From contig JAFDVW010000012.1 of the NCBI GenBank assembly GCA_018268755.1, positions 62,001 to 126,000 of the forward strand: a stretch of DNA of 64,000 nucleotides, written 5' to 3'. Position numbers and translations under genes: made by a program. This DNA comes from Acidobacteriota bacterium. Lineage in GTDB: Bacteria > Acidobacteriota > Terriglobia > Terriglobales > Acidobacteriaceae. The notes under the pieces are model-generated. The model searched no databases and was not told where the DNA came from. It saw nothing but the letters and a program-made list of their open reading frames with translations. Below, piece after piece: positions 34,662 to 41,594 of this stretch; the stretch's first letter is position 1, and the number at the start of each line of letters is the position of its first letter.

Positions 34662-35282
34662 ATGCGGTTCGATGCCCATGAACTGGCGGCGCTACTGGTG
34701 GCGGTCAGTTTTGCCGCCGGCTTGAATGTCTACGCCACCATCGCGTCTCTGGGACTTCTCGCGCGCTTCGGAGTGCTCACCCTGCCCGAGAGCCTGCATC
34801 TGCTGACCAGTTGGGTGGTGATTGGGATCAGCCTGGCTTTATTTGTCATCGAGTTCTTTGCCGATAAAATCCCCGCCTTCGATCTCCTCTGGAATTCCCT
34901 GCAAACTTTCGTGCGCGTGCCGGTGGCCGCCCTGGTGGCGTATCATGCGACCTCGGCGCTGCCGGTCCCGAAGCAGCTTATGGCGGCGCTGGCCGGTGGA
35001 TTGATTGCGCTGGCGGCGCATGGTGGAAAGACCGCGGTGCGAGCGGCGGTCACACCGTCTCCGGAGCCATTCTCGAACATGGCACTGAGCGTGGCCGAAG
35101 ACGGTTTTGTGGTCTTTCTCACCTGGTTCGCTACGCAGCATCCCTATGGGGCGGCGGGAATTGTTGTCATCCTGCTGGTGGTGATTGTCCTGCTCATCCG
35201 TTGGGTGGTCCGGTCCTTGCGTAAGCTCTTTGCCGGGGCCGAGCGCGTGCTGCTGGGACAGCCGGCGTCGTCCGGCGGCTGA
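34662..35282 (+). CDS. DUF4126 family membrane protein
   Basis: The 206-residue integral membrane protein matches DUF4126. The N-terminal part AALLVAVSFAAGLNVYAT is the typical first segment, followed by three or four further hydrophobic stretches (about 50-70, 85-115, 155-185) and a basic C-terminal tail. A segment near 60-80 (ADKIPAFDLLWNSLQTFVR) is family-like. The function is unknown. It lies between lpd and lipB, and could be on the same transcript, though 130 bases including a palindrome separate it from lpd. Confidence 0.75.
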   Translation: MRFDAHELAALLVAVSFAAGLNVYATIASLGLLARFGVLTLPESLHLLTSWVVIGISLALFVIEFFADKIPAFDLLWNSLQTFVRVPVAALVAYHATSALPVPKQLMAALAGGLIALAAHGGKTAVRAAVTPSPEPFSNMALSVAEDGFVVFLTWFATQHPYGAAGIVVILLVVIVLLIRWVVRSLRKLFAGAERVLLGQPASSGG

Positions 35283-35299
35283 GCGTAAAATAAAAAGGC

Positions 35300-36106
35300 A
35301 TGATTTCTGTTTTGCAACTCGGGACCCTCGATTACGCCACCGGCCTGCGCCTGCAGAAGCGGCTGGTCGAAATGCGCAAAGAGGGCAGCATCGGCGACGT
35401 GCTCTTATTGCTGGAACACGCGCCGGTCATCACCATGGGCCGCAACGCCAAGCAGAAAAACATCCTGGCTTCGCCGGAGATGCTGGCGAAACGGGGAGTC
35501 GAGGTCTTTGAGTGCGACCGCGGCGGCGATGTGACCTTCCACGGGCCAGGACAAATTGTCGGGTATCCGATTTTTGATCTGCGGGGAGCGCTGCGCGACG
35601 AACTGCGCAACGGCGGCGCGGAAGAGGGCCGCAAAATGCTGGGCGCGGTGGATTATGTCCGTAGGCTGGAAGAAGTTTTGATCCGTACCTGCGCCGATTT
35701 CCAGATTCCTGCCCACCGCGTGCCGGGGCTCACCGGAGTGTGGACGCGTCCGGAAGAAGCTGTCCCGGAGTCGAAAATCGCCGCCATCGGCGTGCATATT
35801 TCGCGGGCGGTGACCTCCCACGGCTTTGCCCTGAATGTGAACACCGACCTGAGCTTTTTCCATCTGATCGTTCCCTGCGGGATTGAGACCAAGCCAGTGA
35901 CTTCCATCGAAAAAGAGCTCGGCAAAAAGGCTTCTTTGAACGAGGTCGCGCACTCCATCTCCCGCAACTTCGGCTTTGTGTTTGAGACGCAAATTCTATG
36001 GCTGGAGAATCTGGACGATTTGCTCGCTCCCAAAGTAGGGGTGCCGCTGCAGGTGCCCTCGGAGCTGCGCAGTATCCATCAAGACGACGATACCGCCCGG
36101 GCCTGA
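35300..36106 (+). CDS. lipB: Octanoyl-[ACP]:protein N-octanoyltransferase LipB
   Basis: LipB moves octanoate from acyl carrier protein to the lipoyl domains of E2, the first step of lipoic acid attachment. The 268-residue protein shows LLLLEHAPVITMGRN, RGGDVTFHGPGQIVGYPIFDL (the family signature) near residues 73-93, ESKIAAIGVHISR with the catalytic Lys, and FHLIVPCGI with the catalytic Cys. It is about 40-50 residues longer than E. coli LipB, mostly at the C-terminus. It stands just upstream of the E1/E2 genes whose product it modifies; lipoyl synthase LipA is not in the window. Confidence 0.94.
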   Translation: MISVLQLGTLDYATGLRLQKRLVEMRKEGSIGDVLLLLEHAPVITMGRNAKQKNILASPEMLAKRGVEVFECDRGGDVTFHGPGQIVGYPIFDLRGALRDELRNGGAEEGRKMLGAVDYVRRLEEVLIRTCADFQIPAHRVPGLTGVWTRPEEAVPESKIAAIGVHISRAVTSHGFALNVNTDLSFFHLIVPCGIETKPVTSIEKELGKKASLNEVAHSISRNFGFVFETQILWLENLDDLLAPKVGVPLQVPSELRSIHQDDDTARA

Positions 36107-36346
36107 GAGCCGCTTTTTCCTGCAAGCTTTGGGACCTCTTCCCGTCCTATCCAAATCTTGAAACGCCGAGGGCGCAAAGGCAGAATCGCGGTCTACTCGG
36201 GGGCCTCAGGCTGCGCTGCGGCGGCCGGCGCCCCGCAAGCAACGCCTATGGAGTTAGGGGTCGCCTTATGACCCGGGCTCATCCCTGTACTAGCCCATTT
36301 GTATCTCCTCGCGTTAGCATCTAAAGACCCTATCCCGCGAACCTAT

Positions 36347-37651
36347 ATGCCAATGCAGAAAAGGCCGGAATCGCAATCTAAACCGCAGCTAAAATCGACG
36401 ACTCCCTCGAACGGGTCGCAGCCTTCGTCCGTTCCATCTCGCGCCCAACAGGAGCGCACCTATGCTCTGCCGGATTACCGGCAGGAGGTGTCCGAGATTA
36501 CCGTCCGCCAGGTACGCAAAGGCGAGGAGGTGCGTTATGAGGTTTCCGGTGACCTGCACGCGCCGGTTCCGCCCCTTCGCGACTCGAAATATCTGAGCCA
36601 ACAGCAGTGCATCGCCATTTACCGCTTCATGGTGATGAATCGCAAGATGGAAACCGCTCTGGAGCACCTCTACAAACAGGGCAAGGTCGTGGGTGGGGTG
36701 TACTTTGGCTTAGGGCAGGAGGCGTGTTCCTGCGCCTCGGCTTATGCGCTGGCGAAAGACGACTGGTTTGCCCCTATGATCCGCAATCAGGGGTCGCTGC
36801 TGGTGCGCGGCTTCCGCGCCCGCGACACCATGATGCAGTACATGGCCAAGGCCGGATCTCCCACCAAGGGCCGCGACGGGACCTCCCATTTCGGCGACCT
36901 CTACGAGCGCAACATGGTGGCGCCCATCTCCATGCTGGGGGACCTGATTCCGGTATTGTCCGGGGTCGCGCTGGGAGCGCGGCTGCAGGGACGCGACATT
37001 GCGGTGATGACCTACATCGGCGACGGTGGGCAATCAACCGGCGTGACCTACGAAGGCATCAATTTTGCTTCCGTGCAGAACCTCGGCCTGGTGCTGTTTA
37101 TCGAAAGCAATATGTGGGCCTACTCCACGCCCTCCGAAATGCAGTACCGGAACAAAGACCTGGCGGAGCGGGCCATTGGGTATGGGATCCCCGGCGTCAT
37201 CGTGGACGGCACCGACGCCTGCCAGGTGTATGACGCGGCCCACGAAGCGGTGGAGCGAGCGCATCGCGGGGAAGGGCCGACCCTGATTGAAGCCAAAATG
37301 ATGCGCATGAAGGGCCATGCCATTCACGACGGCGCCAACTATGTCCCCCACGCCTTGTTTGAATATTGGAAGAAGCGCGATCCCATTGCCCGGATGGAAA
37401 ACTATCTGCTGCACACCAGGAAATGGCTGACGCTGGAAGAGAACAAAGCCCTGCTCGAGGAAGTCGAGCGTGAAATTGAGGTGGAGCGGGAGATAGCAGT
37501 GAACTCTCCCATGCCGCAACCGGAGTCGGCCCTGGGCGGGGTCTATTGCGAGGAGGGTTGCCACACCATCCGGCCGAAATACGGTGTGCCCAAAGTAAGA
37601 AAGGGAACGGGGGCGTTCCGGCAGACGGAAGCGGCCGTGCATTTGAAATAG
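36347..37651 (+). CDS. pdhA: 2-oxoacid (pyruvate or branched-chain) dehydrogenase E1 component, alpha subunit
   Basis: The thiamine diphosphate-dependent alpha subunit decarboxylates a 2-oxo acid with E1 beta. The ATG at 36347 is preferred; a TTG 16 codons upstream is the alternative. After a disordered start (about 80 residues), the family core runs from about 95: YRFMVMNRKMETALEHLYKQG, YFGLGQEACSCASAYAL, and the ThDP motif beginning GDGGQSTG. Where the family usually has a double-Asn, the sequence reads FIESNMWAYSTP, so the metal ligand position is partly changed. A small haem protein gene is inserted before E1 beta. Pyruvate is the likely but unproven substrate. Confidence 0.88.
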   Translation: MPMQKRPESQSKPQLKSTTPSNGSQPSSVPSRAQQERTYALPDYRQEVSEITVRQVRKGEEVRYEVSGDLHAPVPPLRDSKYLSQQQCIAIYRFMVMNRKMETALEHLYKQGKVVGGVYFGLGQEACSCASAYALAKDDWFAPMIRNQGSLLVRGFRARDTMMQYMAKAGSPTKGRDGTSHFGDLYERNMVAPISMLGDLIPVLSGVALGARLQGRDIAVMTYIGDGGQSTGVTYEGINFASVQNLGLVLFIESNMWAYSTPSEMQYRNKDLAERAIGYGIPGVIVDGTDACQVYDAAHEAVERAHRGEGPTLIEAKMMRMKGHAIHDGANYVPHALFEYWKKRDPIARMENYLLHTRKWLTLEENKALLEEVEREIEVEREIAVNSPMPQPESALGGVYCEEGCHTIRPKYGVPKVRKGTGAFRQTEAAVHLK

Positions 37652-37698
37652 CTTTTGTGCGGGCGAGAAATTACCCGGGACAGGAGACGAAATCATCC

Positions 37699-38196
37699 AT
37701 GCAGAACTGGGGAAAGCACCTAAGGCGCATTCTCGCCATCTCGTTTCTGGCGATTCAGCTGGTCCCGGTGCACCGGGAGAATCCGCCGGTCGATCCAGCC
37801 AAGACCATCTTTGCCGCGGCGACGGTCCCGGCCAATATTCACGCCATCGTGCAGCGCTCCTGCAAGGACTGCCATTCCAACGAAACCCGTTGGCCCTGGT
37901 ACAGCAAAGTGGCCCCCGTGTCCTGGCTGGTGGCCAACGACGTAAAAGAAGCCCGGCATGAACTGAATTTTTCCGAGTGGGGCACATATTCGGAAAAGCG
38001 AAAGGACCATAAGCTGGAGGAAATCTGTGATCAGGTGCGCGACGGTGGCATGCCCGACGCAAAGTACACCTGGATCCACCGCGACGCCAAATTGGGCCAG
38101 GAGGAGCGAAGCGCGGTTTGCGCCTGGACGGAATCGCTGCGCAAACCGGGCACGCCCGAGCCGGCCCAGCCCTCTGCTCCGGCCAGCACCCACTGA
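37699..38196 (+). CDS. Haem-binding domain protein with one CXXCH
   Basis: The start at 37699 gives MQNWGKHLRRILAISFLAIQLVP, a membrane anchor or signal; the upstream open frame overlaps E1 alpha. The 165-residue protein has a CXXCH haem c site (CKDCH, residues 55-59) followed by TRWPWYSKVAPVSWLV, matching the Haem_bd family found near oxidative enzymes in Acidobacteriota and Bacteroidota. It lies between E1 alpha and E1 beta in the same direction, with 47 bases before and 8 after, so it is almost certainly cotranscribed. The functional link to the dehydrogenase is unknown. Confidence 0.82.
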   Translation: MQNWGKHLRRILAISFLAIQLVPVHRENPPVDPAKTIFAAATVPANIHAIVQRSCKDCHSNETRWPWYSKVAPVSWLVANDVKEARHELNFSEWGTYSEKRKDHKLEEICDQVRDGGMPDAKYTWIHRDAKLGQEERSAVCAWTESLRKPGTPEPAQPSAPASTH

Positions 38197-38204
38197 GGAC
38201 CCCT

Positions 38205-39179
38205 ATGCCACAACTGACCTACCTCGAAGCCATCCGCCAGGGAATCTGGGAAGAAATGGAGCGCGACCCCACCGTATTCTGCCTGGGTGAGGACATCGGC
38301 ATTTACGGTGGCGCGTTCAAGATCACGGACGGCTTCATCGACCGCTTCGGAGCGGAGCGTGTGCTGGACACGCCCATTGCCGAATCGGCCATTGTGGGCG
38401 CTGCCTTCGGCGCTTCCCTGACCGGCATGCGCCCGGTAGCGGAATTTCAGTTCATGGACTTCATCGGCTGCGCTTTTAACCAGATCAGCAACGTGGTGGC
38501 CAAGGCGCACTATCTTTGGGGGGCGCCGGCGCCGCTGGTGCTGCGCGGTCCGAGCGGCGGCTATGTGCACGGCGGTCCCTTCCACTCGCAGAACCCGGAG
38601 ATGTGGTTCGTGCATAATCCCGGGCTGAAAGTGGTGTGTCCGGCCACTCCTTATGACGCCAAGGGGCTGATCAAGGCGTCTATTCGCGACAACAATCCCG
38701 TCATCTTCTTCGAACACAAATATCTCTACCGGCGGATCAAGGAAGAAGTTCCGGAAGGGGATTATGTGGTGCCGATCGGCAAGGCGCGGGTGGCCCGCGA
38801 AGGTACCCACCTGAGCGTGATCACCTATGCCGCCCTGGTCCACTCGGCGCTGGAAGCCGCGGACCTTCTGGCCAAAGAAGGCATTGATCTCGAAGTGCTG
38901 GACCTGCGCACGGTGGCGCCGCTGGACCGCGCGGCCATCGTGCAGACGGTGAAGAAGACGAACAAAGTGATCGTGCTGCATGAGCACGCGCGCACCGGCG
39001 GCTTGGCGGGTGAAATCGCCGCCATCATTAACGAAGAAGCATTCGACGATCTGGATGGCCCGATCGTCCGGATCGCAGGCCTGGATTCGGCGGTGCCGTT
39101 TTCGCCGCCCCAGGAAAAATTCTATCTGCCCAAGGTTTCTGACATTGTGCAGGAGGCCCGCAAGCTCAAGGCCTACTAG
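38205..39179 (+). CDS. pdhB: 2-oxoacid dehydrogenase E1 component, beta subunit
   Basis: It pairs with E1 alpha to form the thiamine-dependent decarboxylase. The start at 38205 gives MPQLTYLEAIRQGIWEEMERD; the longer frame runs through the haem protein gene. Landmarks: VFCLGEDIGIYGG, TPIAESAIVGAAFGA with the catalytic Glu region, AEFQFMDFIGCAFNQISN, and the C-terminal transketolase half with VLDLRTVAPLD. The 324 residues are normal. It sits 8 bases after the haem protein gene. The length and motifs fit pyruvate or branched-chain dehydrogenase. Confidence 0.93.
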   Translation: MPQLTYLEAIRQGIWEEMERDPTVFCLGEDIGIYGGAFKITDGFIDRFGAERVLDTPIAESAIVGAAFGASLTGMRPVAEFQFMDFIGCAFNQISNVVAKAHYLWGAPAPLVLRGPSGGYVHGGPFHSQNPEMWFVHNPGLKVVCPATPYDAKGLIKASIRDNNPVIFFEHKYLYRRIKEEVPEGDYVVPIGKARVAREGTHLSVITYAALVHSALEAADLLAKEGIDLEVLDLRTVAPLDRAAIVQTVKKTNKVIVLHEHARTGGLAGEIAAIINEEAFDDLDGPIVRIAGLDSAVPFSPPQEKFYLPKVSDIVQEARKLKAY

Positions 39180-39314
39180 TTCCCGCCTGCGTCTTTTTTT
39201 CTGACCTCCCACGGAACCCGGGCGCCCAGGCGCGATTCGCCCGGGCCCGGGCTTTCGCATATACTCGCCCTCAGCAGTTCCGTCGCTGCACCCTTTGTTC
39301 CCCACGGAGGCGTT

Positions 39315-39872
39315 ATGCGCAGCTTTTTATTTGGCATATTTACGGCGGTGGTTGTCCTGGCCGTGGCCGCCCTGGTGGCGCTATGGCTCGGCTATTTTCC
39401 CAGTAATGCGGACATTGCCCCCTCCAATCTGGAGAGCAGCATCGCCAACCGGGCCCTGGATGCTTCCATGGATCGGCACGCTCCGCGCGTGACCAATCCC
39501 CTGCCCCCTACGGACGAGAACATCATCGCGGGCATGAAGATCTACACCATGGCCTGCGCGGAGTGCCATGGCGACCTCGATCGCAAGCCCAGTGCTATGG
39601 CCCATTCTTTTTATCCCCCCGTCCCGCAGTTAATTCTTCACCCAGCGGATGATCCGGAGTGGCACATTTTCTATGTAGTACGGACCGGGATACGCTATAG
39701 CGGGATGCCCGCCTGGAGCAAAACGATGAGCGAAGAGGAAATGTGGAAGGTCACTGCGTTCTTGGCCCGTATTGACAAGCTTTCTCCGGGGGTGCAGGAA
39801 TTCTGGAAGAAGACTTATAGCGAGACGACGCCGCAAACGGGCACTCCGGCGCCCGCGACACCGGTCCACTAG
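39315..39872 (+). CDS. Membrane-anchored monohaem cytochrome c
   Basis: The 185-residue protein has an N-terminal membrane anchor (about residues 5-27) and one haem c site, CAECH, near residues 80-84. The later RYSGMPAWSK supplies the likely axial Met. It should carry electrons in the periplasm on the membrane surface. It lies between E1 beta and E2, 135 bases after the former, with no dedicated terminator, so it may be part of the same transcript or have its own promoter. The electron partner is not identifiable. Confidence 0.88.
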   Translation: MRSFLFGIFTAVVVLAVAALVALWLGYFPSNADIAPSNLESSIANRALDASMDRHAPRVTNPLPPTDENIIAGMKIYTMACAECHGDLDRKPSAMAHSFYPPVPQLILHPADDPEWHIFYVVRTGIRYSGMPAWSKTMSEEEMWKVTAFLARIDKLSPGVQEFWKKTYSETTPQTGTPAPATPVH

Positions 39873-39909
39873 CCCCCGGGGGTAACCTACGGGAATCGCC
39901 CCCATTGGC

Positions 39910-39915
39910 TATAAT
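39910..39915 (+). promoter_or_regulatory. TATAAT-like -10 before E2
   Basis: A consensus TATAAT lies 47 bases before the E2 ATG. No good -35 is seen at the right distance, so the promoter is only suggested. Confidence 0.35.
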
Positions 39916-39962
39916 CAGAAGTTGCGCTTTTTGTGGATTGAGCCTGTATTCAGGAAGGAATT

Positions 39963-41237
39963 ATGCCGACAGACATCATCATGCCCCAAATGGGCGAGTC
40001 CATTGTAGAGGGCACCATCACCAAATGGCTGAAGAAGCCGGGAGACAAGGTCCAGCGGGACGAGCCCCTATTTGAGATCTCCACCGACAAGGTGGATGCC
40101 GAGATCCCCGCGCCGGCCGCCGGCGTGCTGCAGGAGATCAAGGTCGCCGAAGGCACCACGGTGCAGGTGAATACTGTAGTGGGGACCATCGCGGCGGAAG
40201 GCGAGGGATCTGCCCCTGCCAAGGCGGCCGCGCCGGAGAAAAAGGCCGCTGCTCCCCTCAAGGCCGCGGAACCCGCTGCGGCAGCTCCCGCAGCCCCCGC
40301 CCATGAGGAAGAAGATGAGCACGCACGCTCGTCGCCCCTGGTGCGCAAGATCGCCCGCGAACACAACGTAGACCTGGGCAAAGTTTTGGGGACCGGTCTG
40401 GGCGGACGCATCACCAAGCAGGACATTCTGGATTTCATCGAAAAAGGCGCCAAGCCGGCAGCCCCGGCTGCGGCCCCTGTGGCGGCTGCGGCGGCGCCCT
40501 CCGCGCCCAAGCCCGCTGCCCCGGCCGCGATCCCCGGCGATTTAGTGCCCATGACGCAGATGCGCAAGATCATTGCCCAGCGCATGTTGGAATCGCGCCG
40601 CACCAGCGCCCACGTGCACTGCATGTTCCAGGTGGATTTCAGCCGCATTGTGGCCCTGCGCAACAAGCTGAAAAACGGATTTGAGCAACGCAACGGCGTG
40701 CGCCTGACCTTCATGCCGTTCTTCGTGCGGGCCGCGATCATCGCATTGCAGCAGTATCCGATTGTGAACGCTTCGACGGAAGGCGACAGCATTCGCTACC
40801 ACCGCAACATCAATGTGGGCATTGCCGTGGCGCTCGATTGGGGGCTGATCGTTCCCGTGCTGAAGAACGCGGGCGACCTGAACTTCCTGGGCCTGCAACG
40901 CGGTATTGCCGACCTGGGGGAGCGTGCTCGCACCAAGAAGCTGAAGCCGGACGATGTGGAGGGCGCCACCTTCACCGTGACCAATCCCGGCCAATTCGGC
41001 GCGGTGTTTGGACTGCCCATTATCAATCAGCCCAATTCGGCCATCATGGGTGTGGGCGGCATCACCAAGACACCCCTGGTCATCACCGACAAAGACGGCA
41101 ATGACTCCATCGCGATTCGTTCCGTGGTGAACCTGACGCTGGGCTATGACCACCGCCTGATTGACGGCGCGGTGGCCGACCAGTTCATGGTTGCGGTGAA
41201 GAAGGCCCTGGAAAACTGGAACGAAGAGATCGGATAG
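39963..41237 (+). CDS. Dihydrolipoamide acyltransferase E2 of the 2-oxoacid dehydrogenase complex
   Basis: E2 is the lipoyl-bearing core that transfers the acyl group to CoA. The 424-residue protein begins with a lipoyl domain whose attachment Lys43 is in ISTDKVDAEIP. An Ala/Pro linker, an E3-binding domain (SSPLVRKIAREHNVDLGKVLG, about 120-160) and another Ala-rich linker follow. The catalytic domain (about 195-424) contains the conserved YDHRLIDGA near the end. AAGGAA precedes the ATG. With lpd, lipB and the E1 genes nearby, the complex is complete in this block. Acetyl, branched-chain and succinyl specificity are not separable here. Confidence 0.93.
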   Translation: MPTDIIMPQMGESIVEGTITKWLKKPGDKVQRDEPLFEISTDKVDAEIPAPAAGVLQEIKVAEGTTVQVNTVVGTIAAEGEGSAPAKAAAPEKKAAAPLKAAEPAAAAPAAPAHEEEDEHARSSPLVRKIAREHNVDLGKVLGTGLGGRITKQDILDFIEKGAKPAAPAAAPVAAAAAPSAPKPAAPAAIPGDLVPMTQMRKIIAQRMLESRRTSAHVHCMFQVDFSRIVALRNKLKNGFEQRNGVRLTFMPFFVRAAIIALQQYPIVNASTEGDSIRYHRNINVGIAVALDWGLIVPVLKNAGDLNFLGLQRGIADLGERARTKKLKPDDVEGATFTVTNPGQFGAVFGLPIINQPNSAIMGVGGITKTPLVITDKDGNDSIAIRSVVNLTLGYDHRLIDGAVADQFMVAVKKALENWNEEIG

Positions 41238-41258
41238 TTGAGGTTTTCGTCAGAACAC

Positions 41259-41286
41259 AAGGCGGGCCATCAGGCCCGCCTTTTTT
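41259..41286 (+). terminator. Intrinsic terminator after E2, at the phage cluster boundary
   Basis: AAGGCGGGCC (41259-41268) pairs with GGCCCGCCTT (41273-41282) around ATCA, followed by a T run to 41286. It lies 21 bases after the E2 stop and 1 base from the stop of the first phage-side gene. Confidence 0.9.
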
Positions 41287-41287
41287 C

Positions 41288-41551
41288 TTACGGCTTGGCC
41301 TTGGCCCATGCGGACGCGTTCAGGCATTGAACGATGCCGTCGATCACCGTGGACAGGCCGGCGCGGAACTGGGTTTCATCGACAATCTGACGGCTGGTGA
41401 TGGCGTCGGTCAGGGACAAAGCCGCCTGCACAAAGGAAAGCGCCGCTTCCTTTTTCTCGGTACCGCTACGGCCGGCAAAGAAGTTCTCCACGCCGGTGAC
41501 CAGGGTAGGCAGAAAGGCCAGACCCTGCAAGAGTTTGGTAACGAAGTCCAT
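41288..41551 (-). CDS. Small hypothetical protein at the end of the phage-like cluster
   Basis: The 87-residue protein starts MDFVTKLLQGLAFLPTLVTG and has two amphipathic or weakly hydrophobic helices (about 3-20 and 38-55). No family is recognised. A ribosome binding site GAGGAG-like stretch lies before the start on the minus strand. It is the last gene of the minus-strand cluster, 43 bases after the tail hub-like gene. A small tail-associated or holin-like role is possible but not supported by a clear membrane segment. Confidence 0.55.
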   Translation of the reverse strand: MDFVTKLLQGLAFLPTLVTGVENFFAGRSGTEKKEAALSFVQAALSLTDAITSRQIVDETQFRAGLSTVIDGIVQCLNASAWAKAKP

Positions 41552-41594
41552 AAAGGCTCCTCAAAAAATTGGCTGGTCGGTGATGAAGGGACTG

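Noticed and set aside
39260..39265. TATACT as a promoter for the cytochrome c gene
   Set aside because: No -35 element at a suitable distance was found, so it was not listed as a feature.
41238..41290. Attachment site or tRNA at the phage-cluster boundary
   Set aside because: No tRNA-like sequence or obvious repeat was seen there; only a terminator is present, and the other end of the cluster is outside the window.
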